Of a stretch of DNA of 64,000 bases, positions 8,430 through 16,057 are shown in pieces. The notes under the pieces were generated by a model. It did no database searches, was not told the origin of the DNA, and was given only the letters and a program-made list of their open reading frames with translations. Both the position numbers and the translations under genes were made by a program. Position 1 is the stretch's first letter, and each line of letters begins with the position of its first letter. This DNA comes from Celeribacter baekdonensis. Its GTDB lineage: Bacteria; Pseudomonadota; Alphaproteobacteria; Rhodobacterales; Rhodobacteraceae. The stretch is taken from NCBI RefSeq assembly GCF_003047105.1, contig NZ_CP028475.1:1302001-1366000 (forward strand), given 5' to 3'.

Positions 8430-8943
8430 CAGCCTGCAAAATGCGATTGCGCCAAGCGGACAAGAGCAAGGAAAGTTTGGTCATGTCATCCAGCGACGGG
8501 CATCCGGGCATACCAACTTGCAAGAAATCTGGTCCTGCGTCACTCACGCCGAGACCGCGAGCCACCTTCGCCTCAAGATCAGCGAAAGGACACGACAGTT
8601 GGTACCAGCGAGAGGCAGTCCGCGCCCACCCATGCGTTGGATTGATCCCAACGAGCTGGGAGGTCGTGATCCATCTCGATCCGAGGCGGGGATGCCCCGA
8701 GACCATGCCGAAAAGAAACGGTGAGCCCTTGGGCGTTACAAAGGCGCGCCAATGGTTAAGCGCAGGTGCATTGACGAGATCGGATGCGGACGGGCCAGCG
8801 TCAGCAGCGGCCAGCGCAGCGACCAGCTTTTGTTTCCAAAGTTTCTGAGCAAAGATAGAAGGCATGGAATGTCTCCAAATAGAATAAGGGGATGGGGTGT
8901 TGTGATCAGGAAACTCGACGTCGGCAAATTTTATGCTTGGCAT
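8410..8943 (-). CDS. DUF6634-like hypothetical protein
   Basis: The ATG at 8943 is preceded by GAGG about 7 bases upstream, better than the ATG 33 bp further up. The 177-residue product has an N-terminal helical half and a core FLFGMVSGHPRLGSRWITTS then LVGINPTHGWARTASRWYQL. This matches the pattern I associate with DUF6634 proteins (GHPRL...TSPLV...GWARTxSRxYRL), which occur on alphaproteobacterial plasmids and islands and have no known function. It has a C-terminal extension of about 50 residues. It is the first gene of the cassette and overlaps the next. Confidence 0.6.
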   Translation of the reverse strand: MPSIKFADVEFPDHNTPSPYSIWRHSMPSIFAQKLWKQKLVAALAAADAGPSASDLVNAPALNHWRAFVTPKGSPFLFGMVSGHPRLGSRWITTSQLVGINPTHGWARTASRWYQLSCPFADLEAKVARGLGVSDAGPDFLQVGMPGCPSLDDMTKLSLLLSAWRNRILQADGDRHV

Positions 8944-9466
8944 TGGATATCCTCGCTGAAGCGGGGTGACCGACATGCATCTTCTGCTTGAAGCAGATCG
9001 CTATCGGCTGTGTGGTTTTAGAGCCGTTTCCCAAGGTATTTCCTCTCTACTTTAAGATGTTGTCCACGCCTGACGACCAAGGAACGTAAGACGAACATTC
9101 CGAGGCAGAATGAGCGGGTCAACACCTCTTTTGGGAACACAGAAAAGCGGGGGTTTTTTTTCGCAAACGGGCTTATGCAGACAGGTTTGAGCCAAGCCGG
9201 ATTTTGAATCAGTTTTTCGCAAGGCGATTTAGAAGCAATTATTTTCAGATTGCTCAGGCACCGTTCGGAAACATCACTTTAACGGGACGTTAAATTCCGA
9301 AACAAGCGCCTTTCGCTGCGGCACGATTCGCGATTGAGAATCGTAGTGTTAACCACCACTCCCCCCAAAAACCCACCCCAACATCAATGATCCAGAGGGC
9401 TACGGCATTGCTGATTGCCTCGGCCATCTCCAAGCCATACTCTCCAAAAAACGCAGGGAAACCGAC
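8944..9466. other. intergenic region before hsdM fragment
   Basis: About 520 bp without a supportable gene. It includes the promoter side of the minus-strand cassette and a GC-poor section with an eight-T run near 9157. It separates the cassette from the truncated hsdM, so it probably contains a rearrangement junction, but no repeat or attachment site is evident. Confidence 0.5.
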
Positions 9467-9656
9467 ATGCTCACAGGCACAATCCGCACACAGATCGATC
9501 AAACATGGAACACGTTTTGGTCGGGCGGCGTCTACAACCCGCTGTCCGTTATCGAACAGCTGACCTTCCGGCTGTTCATCAAGCGCCTAGATGAGCTCCA
9601 CACCCGTGAGGAAAGCAAAACCGAGATGCTCGACACCGCAATGGACCGCCGCATCC
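9467..9656 (+). pseudogene. hsdM: hsdM fragment (type I restriction-modification methyltransferase N-terminus)
   Basis: The first 60 or so codons match the helical N-terminal domain of HsdM (MLTGTIRTQIDQTWNTFW, then NPLSVIEQLTFRLFIKRLDE, REESKTEMLD). Homology stops near 9656, where the sequence changes to unrelated DNA leading to imuA. Full-length HsdM is about 500 aa or more and its SAM-binding and NPPF motifs are absent, so this is a stump left by deletion. No hsdS or hsdR remains in the window. It marks this zone as a former defence or accessory site. Confidence 0.75.
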
Positions 9657-9748
9657 CGCCTCGCCGGTATTGCCGAAGGTGGCTGCGAGACAGGCCTGCG
9701 CATCATTTGAACCACACATTCCGGATTTCATGATGTATGATCGCAAAC

Positions 9749-10314
9749 ATGACTGAATTTAAAACCCATTTCCCCCCGGTAAATGCCCGCACCCATGAGG
9801 CCTGCGGGCCGTCTGCTCTGTCCTTTGCCTTGGCTTTGGCCGGGCAGCTGGGGGCACGGTGCTGTGGCTGCGCGAGGCATGGTGGGGAGATCAGATCAAC
9901 CCGGTCGGATTTGCCCCCTATCTCGACCCGCAAAAGCTGCTTTTGGCCTTGGCCCCGTCACATCTCGACCTGCTCGCCAGCGCCGAAGAGGCACTGCGCT
10001 CTGGCTCCGTGGCCCTTGTGGTGATGGAGATCACCAAACCCGTGGGCCTGACCGAGGGGCGGCGTTTGCAATTGGCAGCGCAAGAGGGCAACGCCACCGG
10101 CCTGTGCCTTTTGCCCGAGGGCATGGGCAGCAATGCTGCGCAAACCCGGTGGCACTGCGCCCCGGTTTTTGATGCCGCGCGCCCGGCGACAGACTCGACT
10201 CTGCAGCGCTGGGAAATTATAAAGAACAAATCAGGAACATTTAAGATTTGGACAGTGAAGTGGGATGCGCAAACGCGTCGTATCAGTGTGGTTTCCGAGG
10301 CTGCCCAGCGATAG
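9749..10314 (+). pseudogene. imuA: imuA, mutasome accessory gene with a -1 frame break
   Basis: From the ATG at 9749 the frame reads MTEFKTHFPPVN to SFALALAGQLG. It then leaves frame at a five-G run (9850-9854). A sixth G would continue as GGTVLWLREAWWGDQINPVG and on to the end at 10314, giving one ImuA protein of about 188 aa. The second part (LDPQKLLLALAPSHLDLLAS, VVMEITKPVGLTEGRRLQLA) is typical of ImuA, a RecA-like partner of ImuB and DnaE2 in damage-induced mutagenesis. Its 3' end overlaps imuB by 50 bp as expected. The break is either real inactivation or a homopolymer consensus error. I saw no GTTC-N7-GTTC LexA box just upstream. Confidence 0.75.
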
Positions 10315-11743
10315 GGTTCTGCGCGCACGCGCAGTTGACCGCACCGCTTTTGCGGCAACACAATCCCCTTTTGCGCTCACCCAGCATGAGAAAAACACCG
10401 ATCGCATCTATTGCCTGAACCACGCCGCCGAAGCGCAGGGGCTGCATCGTGGCATGGGCCTGTCTGATGCGCGCGCCTATTGCCCCGCTTTGGAAAGCCG
10501 CCCCGCCAACCCAACCGCAGATGCGCGATTTTTGACCATGCTCGCGCGCTGGAGCAAACGCTACTGCCCTTGGGTGGGGCTGGATGGGCGCGACGGGTTG
10601 ATGCTCAACATCGCCGGGTCGGCACATCTTTTTGGCGGTGAAGCGGGCTTGTTGGAGGACATGCGCGCACGACTGGCGCGCGCCGGGTTGACGGGTCATA
10701 TTGCCGCCGCCAACACGCGTGGGGCGGCTTGGGCCCTGACCCATTTTGGCACATCGCACAAAGACGGCGAAGACATCGCCGGGTTGCCCGTCGCCGCGCT
10801 GCGCCTTGATCCCAAGACCGACACTGCGCTGCAACGGCTCGGCCTGCGCCTGATTTCTGATCTCACGGCCCTGCCCCGCGCCACGCTCGCCCGTCGCTTT
10901 GGCCCCGACCTTGTGCTCCGCCTTGACCAAGCAATGGGCACGCAGGACGAGGTGATTTCACCGCTGGGCGAAACGCCCCATTACGGCGTGCGCCTGACCT
11001 TGCCGGAGCCGATCGGTCTGCGCGACGATGTCATGGCGGGCACCGCGCGCCTGTTGGAGCGGCTCTGTGCCAAGCTCAAAGACCAGGACATGGGCGCGCG
11101 CCGTCTCATCCTAACTCTGCGTCGCGTCGATCAGGGGGCGCAGCAGGTCGAGCTGCGCCTTGCCGCGCCAATGCGTGAGGCGGCCCGGGTCTTGCCGCTG
11201 TTTGAGCGCGGTGTGGCCGAGGTCGATGCGGGCTTTGGCATTGACCAAATGCGTCTTGAAGCCACCCAAGTTGAACCTTTGCTCAAAAGCCAAATCACCC
11301 ATGCCACAGCGGCGCGCCCGGAAGGCTTAGATGATCTGATCACCCGGCTTGGCAATCGGATCGGGCTCGACAATATTCAACGGTTTCTCCCCGCCGACAG
11401 CCACATCCCGGAGCGCAGTTTCAAACGGGTTGTGGCCGCTTATAGTGCCCCCGAAGGCCCTTGGGTCAGCCTGCGCCCCCGGCCTATCCGGTTGTTTGCG
11501 CCCGAACCGATTTCTGCCACGGGCCCCCGTCCGCCGGAGCGGTTCCGTTGGCGCAACATGTCCTTCACCACCGGGCATGTCACAGGGCCGGAACGCATCG
11601 CGCCGGAATGGTGGTTGCCGGAGGACACATGGCGCACGGGTCTGCGCGATTATTGGAAAGTGGACACCACACAGGGGCGGCGCCTGTGGTTGTTTTACAC
11701 GCCACAAAACCCCGGCTGGTTTGTGCAGGGGGAATTTGCATGA
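10265..11743 (+). CDS. imuB: ImuB, Y-family polymerase-like mutasome protein
   Basis: A 492-residue DinB/UmuC-like protein. The N-terminus (RVVSVWFPRLPSDRVLRAR) and middle (AAANTRGAAWALTHFG, LPVAALRLDP then LQRLGLRLISDLTALPRATLARRFG) are characteristic of ImuB. In this family the Y-polymerase acidic active site is degenerate, and the protein acts as a hub binding ImuA, DnaE2 and the beta clamp. It ends with the typical segment TWRTGLRDYWKVDT and LFYTPQNPGWFVQGEFA. Its stop overlaps the dnaE2 start (ATGA at 11740-11743), so expression is coupled. Probably SOS-regulated, though no operator was found. Confidence 0.92.
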   Translation: MRKRVVSVWFPRLPSDRVLRARAVDRTAFAATQSPFALTQHEKNTDRIYCLNHAAEAQGLHRGMGLSDARAYCPALESRPANPTADARFLTMLARWSKRYCPWVGLDGRDGLMLNIAGSAHLFGGEAGLLEDMRARLARAGLTGHIAAANTRGAAWALTHFGTSHKDGEDIAGLPVAALRLDPKTDTALQRLGLRLISDLTALPRATLARRFGPDLVLRLDQAMGTQDEVISPLGETPHYGVRLTLPEPIGLRDDVMAGTARLLERLCAKLKDQDMGARRLILTLRRVDQGAQQVELRLAAPMREAARVLPLFERGVAEVDAGFGIDQMRLEATQVEPLLKSQITHATAARPEGLDDLITRLGNRIGLDNIQRFLPADSHIPERSFKRVVAAYSAPEGPWVSLRPRPIRLFAPEPISATGPRPPERFRWRNMSFTTGHVTGPERIAPEWWLPEDTWRTGLRDYWKVDTTQGRRLWLFYTPQNPGWFVQGEFA

Positions 11744-14700
11744 GCGCACGCAATCCCGCCTTTGATCCCGGCTATGCCGAGCTGTGCGTCACCTCAAATT
11801 TCACCTTTCTTCGCGGTGCCTCGCATCCCGAAGAACTTGTGACCCGCGCGGCGGAACTGGGCCTGAGCGCCATTGCCATCACCGACCGCAATTCGCTTGC
11901 GGGCGTGGTGCGCGCTTACTCCGCTCTCAAAGAGCTGCGCCGCGAGTTCGGCGATAAGGCCGCCCTGCCACGTCTGATCATCGGTGCGCGCCTTGTGGTG
12001 CGCGACAGCGAGACGCATTGGGTTGCCCTGCCCCATGACCGCGCGGCCTATGCCCGCCTCACACGGCTTTTGACCCTTGGCAAACGCCGTGCGCCCAAAG
12101 GTGACTGTTATCTCGACCTGCGCGATCTGTGTGCGGGCTGTGCCGGCATGTCCCTGATCGCCCTGCCACAAACCCAGCTGCACAGCAGCCGCTCCGACAT
12201 TCTCGCGCTCAAGAAGCACTTTCCGGCCCATGTCTTTTTGGGCGCTGTGCCGCGCTATGATGGCAGTGATCAGGCGCATTTCGATGCCTGCGCCCATCTG
12301 GCCCATCGCACCGCCGCGCCGATGGTTGCGGTCGGGGATGTGTTGATGCATCACGGATCGCGCCGCCAATTGGCCGATGTGTTGACCTGTCTGCGCCACC
12401 ACATCCGCATTGATGACATCGGCACCCGCGCTCTGCCCAATTCTGAGCGCCGCCTCAAAGGGGCGACCGACATGCAGCGGCTCTTTGCCCGCCATCCCGC
12501 CGCCCTGCGTCGCACGGTGGAGATCGCCGCCAAATCGAGCTTTTGCCTCTCAGAGCTCAGTTATGAGTATCCCGATGAGATCGCAGGCGATGAGCCGCCA
12601 CAAGAGCGATTGACGCGATTGGCGCGCGAAGGGCTCAAAACCCGCTACCCGAAAGGCGCGCCAGACAGCGCCATCGCCCAGATGGATAAAGAGTTGGCGC
12701 TGGTCAAATTGCTCAATTTCCCGGCCTATTTTCTGACTGTGCATGACATCGTGCAGTTCGCTCGCACGCAGGGGATCTTATGCCAGGGGCGCGGCTCTGC
12801 GGCCAATTCGATCCTGTGTTATTTGCTGGGCATCACCGATGTCAGCCCCGAAACGATCACCATGGTGGTGGAGCGGTTCGTCTCGGAACATCGCGGTGAA
12901 CCGCCCGATATTGATGTGGATTTCGAACATGAGCGCCGCGAAGAGGTGATCCAACATATCTATGCCAAATATGGTCGCCACCGCGCCGGGCTTTGTGCCA
13001 CCGTGATCCATTTTCGCACCCGCGCCGCGATCAGCGAGGTCGGCAAGGTCATGGGCCTGTCGCAAGACGTCACCGCCAATCTGTCGGGGCAGATTTGGGG
13101 CTCTGGCAATGGCGGCGCGGACCCGGAGCGGGTCAAGGAACTTGGCCTCGATATGAGTGATCCGCGTTTGGCGCTGACGCTCAAACTCATCGGCGAAATC
13201 ATCGGCTTTCCGCGTCATCTCAGCCAACATGTCGGTGGCTTCATCATCACCAAGGGCCGTTTGGATGAGCTTTGCCCGATTGAAAACGCCGCCATGGAAG
13301 ATCGCACCCTTATTGAGTGGGACAAGGATGACATCGACGCGCTTGGCATTCTCAAGGTCGATATTCTCTCCCTCGGGATGCTCACCTGTATCCGCAAAAG
13401 TTTTGATCTGATTGCGCAGCATGGTGGTCCTGCTTTGTCGATTGCCACTGTGCCCCAAGCCGATGCACCGACCTTTGACATGCTGTGCGTGGCCGATGCC
13501 ATCGGCGTGTTTCAGGTCGAAAGCCGGGCGCAGATGAATTTCCTACCCCGGATGAAGCCGCGCAAGTTTTATGATCTGGTGATTGAGGTCGCCATCGTGC
13601 GCCCCGGCCCGATCCAAGGCGGCATGGTGCATCCTTATATCAACCGCCGGCAGGGCCGTGAGCCGGTGAGTTTTCCCTCCGCCGCTTTGGAAAACGTACT
13701 GGGCAAGACCCTTGGCGTGCCGTTGTTCCAAGAGCAAGCCATGCAAATCGCCGTGGTCGCCGCCGGATTTACCCCCTCCGAGGCCGACAAGCTGCGCCGC
13801 TCAATGGCGACGTTCCGGCGGATGGGCACCATTGGTCAGCTGCGTGACAAATTCATCTCCGGCATGTTGGCGCGCGGTTACACGCCGGAGTTCGCCAACA
13901 GTTGTTTTTCGCAAATCGAAGGCTTTGGCGAATATGGGTTTCCCGAAAGCCATGCCGCCGCCTTCGCCATGCTCGCCTATGTCTCCGCCTGGCTCAAACG
14001 CCATCACCCGGCGGCCTTTGCCTGCGGTTTGCTCAACTCACAACCGATGGGATTTTACGCCCCCGCTCAGATCGTGCGCGACGCCCGTGAGCATCAGATC
14101 GAGGTGCGCCCGATCTGCGTCAACACCAGCGCTTGGGACAACACTTTGGAGCGCCGATCCGATGGCAGCTTGGCGCTGCGCCTCGGGTTTCGTCAGATCA
14201 AAGGCTTTCGCGAAGAGGACGCCGGGTGGATCGTCGCGGCGCGTGGCAATGGCTATCCTGACCCGGAGGCGTTGTGGCTGCGCGCGGGCCTCGCGCCCGC
14301 CGTGCTCGAACGGCTGGCCGAAGCGGACGCTTATGCTGGGCTTGGGCTCGGGCGGCGCGATGCGCTTTGGGCGGTGAAGGCGATCAAAGGCACCGCGCCC
14401 TTGCCGCTGTTCAACGACCCGATTGAAGGCGAAGGCATTCACGAGCCACATGTCGATCTCCCGGCGATGCATTTGGGCGAGGAGGTGGTGGAGGACTATG
14501 TCGCGTTGCGCCTGTCGCTCAAAGCCCATCCGATGGAGCTTTTGCGCCCAAATATCCCCGACCTCACGCCCCATGCCGCTCTGCCCAATGTCCCTTTGGG
14601 GCGCCTCTCGGTCTGTGGTTTGGTGATCACACGGCAACGTCCGGGCACCGCCTCTGGCGTGGTGTTTTTGACCTTGGAGGACGAAACCGGCATCTCAAAC

Positions 14701-14988
14701 GTGGTGATTTGGCCGAAAATTTACAAACAGTTCCGTCGCGCCGTCATGGGCGGGAGGCTCTTGCGCATCACCGGGCATTTGCAACGCGAAGGCATCGTGG
14801 TCCACCTCATCGCGCAAACCGTCGTAGACGTCTCGCATCACCTCAGCGATCTCGGCCACCCGATGGACGACGCTGTGGGACAGACGATGCCGCAGGCCGA
14901 CGACGCGCCTCGCCCTCGCGCCCAACCCCGCGCCATGCATCCACGCGATCAGGCCAAGCGATTGTTCCCCAGCCGGGATTTCCATTGA
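11740..14988 (+). CDS. dnaE2: DnaE2, error-prone DNA polymerase III alpha-type subunit
   Basis: The start at ATG 11740 overlaps the imuB stop; the 1082-aa product has the normal DnaE2 length. The N-terminal PHP domain begins GYAELCVTSNFTFLRGASHP. The polymerase core holds LCQGRGSAANS and the catalytic acidic motif PDIDVDFEHER near residue 390. An OB-fold near the C-terminus (about 955-1010) reads SVCGLVITRQRPG then VVFLTLEDETG. DnaE2 is the translesion polymerase of the ImuA-ImuB-DnaE2 mutasome, copying across damage with low fidelity. No frame break is seen. With imuA broken upstream, the cassette may be impaired unless that break is a consensus error. Confidence 0.95.
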   Translation: MSARNPAFDPGYAELCVTSNFTFLRGASHPEELVTRAAELGLSAIAITDRNSLAGVVRAYSALKELRREFGDKAALPRLIIGARLVVRDSETHWVALPHDRAAYARLTRLLTLGKRRAPKGDCYLDLRDLCAGCAGMSLIALPQTQLHSSRSDILALKKHFPAHVFLGAVPRYDGSDQAHFDACAHLAHRTAAPMVAVGDVLMHHGSRRQLADVLTCLRHHIRIDDIGTRALPNSERRLKGATDMQRLFARHPAALRRTVEIAAKSSFCLSELSYEYPDEIAGDEPPQERLTRLAREGLKTRYPKGAPDSAIAQMDKELALVKLLNFPAYFLTVHDIVQFARTQGILCQGRGSAANSILCYLLGITDVSPETITMVVERFVSEHRGEPPDIDVDFEHERREEVIQHIYAKYGRHRAGLCATVIHFRTRAAISEVGKVMGLSQDVTANLSGQIWGSGNGGADPERVKELGLDMSDPRLALTLKLIGEIIGFPRHLSQHVGGFIITKGRLDELCPIENAAMEDRTLIEWDKDDIDALGILKVDILSLGMLTCIRKSFDLIAQHGGPALSIATVPQADAPTFDMLCVADAIGVFQVESRAQMNFLPRMKPRKFYDLVIEVAIVRPGPIQGGMVHPYINRRQGREPVSFPSAALENVLGKTLGVPLFQEQAMQIAVVAAGFTPSEADKLRRSMATFRRMGTIGQLRDKFISGMLARGYTPEFANSCFSQIEGFGEYGFPESHAAAFAMLAYVSAWLKRHHPAAFACGLLNSQPMGFYAPAQIVRDAREHQIEVRPICVNTSAWDNTLERRSDGSLALRLGFRQIKGFREEDAGWIVAARGNGYPDPEALWLRAGLAPAVLERLAEADAYAGLGLGRRDALWAVKAIKGTAPLPLFNDPIEGEGIHEPHVDLPAMHLGEEVVEDYVALRLSLKAHPMELLRPNIPDLTPHAALPNVPLGRLSVCGLVITRQRPGTASGVVFLTLEDETGISNVVIWPKIYKQFRRAVMGGRLLRITGHLQREGIVVHLIAQTVVDVSHHLSDLGHPMDDAVGQTMPQADDAPRPRAQPRAMHPRDQAKRLFPSRDFH

Positions 14989-15046
14989 GGGTAGAGAACG
15001 GCCCGAAGCTGCCTTCCGCTCAACACGCCGATGCCGCGCCGCAGCT

Positions 15047-15727
15047 TCACCAAACCGGCCATTCATCCATGGCGCAGCATTTTCGGAGGAAGAAGGTCGG
15101 CAGAGCGGGACAAAGCACCATTTCGCTGCACTGGTTGCCAATGTCCGTTGTTGTGAGTAACGAAATGCGAGAAGCGCAGGAAACTAAGATGAACAAATAC
15201 GGATTGGCGGTAAGCGTTTGGCCCGGTTGTGGCAACAAGCGGCTGCTGTCGACCACCTGTAACATTTGCCAATGCAGATAGCTGGCAAAAGCCTGACTGC
15301 TTCGAAATCCGAACAGCGCCACGCGGCGTGCTGAGAGGATAGCATCCGCGATCTCATCGACCTCTGCGATGGACATGGACTTGCCCGTGTCCGTGAGATT
15401 GCGCGCGCCTTGAGCGAAATACAGATCAATAAGATCGGAGGCCGCATCCTGTTTCGTGCCAGAGAGATAGATCGCGGCCCCTGTGTTTTGCTCGGTCCGC
15501 ACGTGGCGCCGGGCATCTTCATAACTGGCATAGCCGAGCCTCTGAACGAAACGGGACACCGTGGCGTTCGACACATTCGCCAGCTTTGCCAACTCGGACG
15601 CATTGTAACTCGCAAGCTCCCCTGGAAAACTCAGGAGGAACTCTGCAAGGCGGCGTTCTGTCGGCGGCATTCGAGAAAGATTTTCCCGCACCGCTCCAAG
15701 AAAAGATGATTTGCCCGTTTCATTCAT
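15047..15727 (-). pseudogene. truncated RpiR/MurR-family transcriptional regulator
   Basis: The N-terminal helix-turn-helix domain is intact (LSRMPPTERRLAEFLLSFPG, LAKLANVSNATVSRFVQRLG), followed by the start of the SIS sugar-isomerase domain (ARRVALFGFRSSQAFASYLH). After about residue 170 (LLPQPGQTLTA) homology ends and unrelated codons lead to a chance stop at 226 aa; family members are about 280-300 aa. The sugar-phosphate sensing half is therefore lost. RpiR proteins control sugar catabolism genes, none of which is adjacent. The truncation sits between dnaE2 and the cas operon and probably marks a boundary of inserted DNA. Confidence 0.75.
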
Positions 15728-15867
15728 ATGGAGATTGAAAATATTTTTCCATATATATGCAATGAGATTTCCGGACTTCTCCGATTAAACTGGGCTGGCC
15801 GACAGTTGTCAGACTTTGCACAGCGCACGGGGGGCGTCTGATCCCGGACAGGGCGTGGCAGGTCAGC

Positions 15868-15923
15868 TTTTCCAACCCCACATTGGCCTTAAACTGATCT
15901 GCAAAATTCCTGCGCTTCACCAT
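15868..15923 (-). pseudogene. IS3-family OrfA N-terminal scrap
   Basis: About 18 codons (MVKRRNFADQFKANVGLE) match the start of IS3-family OrfA proteins of the type KRRNFSDQFKAKVALEALRG. Homology then stops. It is a short remnant in the 330-bp gap between the RpiR stump and cas3; the rest of that gap shows no gene. It supports past IS activity at the left flank of the CRISPR-Cas locus. Confidence 0.6.
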
Positions 15924-16011
15924 TCTCGTATCCCCTTGAAGGTTCAGGTGGCACCCCAACTCACTCTCCGATTTCCTGATACAATTTCAAAATCCTTGCG
16001 ATTGTTAATGC

Positions 16012-16032
16012 CAACTGTTTAGCTAACAGTTG
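16012..16032. promoter_or_regulatory. perfect inverted repeat upstream of cas3 (candidate operator)
   Basis: CAACTGTT-TAGCT-AACAGTTG: two exact 8-bp arms with a 5-bp spacer, ending 25 bp before the cas3 ATG in AT-rich DNA that should hold the cas promoter. No obvious ribosome site precedes the ATG. The repeat could be a repressor operator for the whole cas operon; no cognate regulator gene is apparent beside it. Confidence 0.5.
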
Positions 16033-16057
16033 AACAATTTGAGATAAAATTTATAAA

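Noticed and set aside
9657..9748. LexA (SOS) box for imuA-imuB-dnaE2
   Set aside because: Expected because the cassette is normally SOS-controlled, but only a single GAAC is present; no GTTC-N7-GTTC or its complement is seen.
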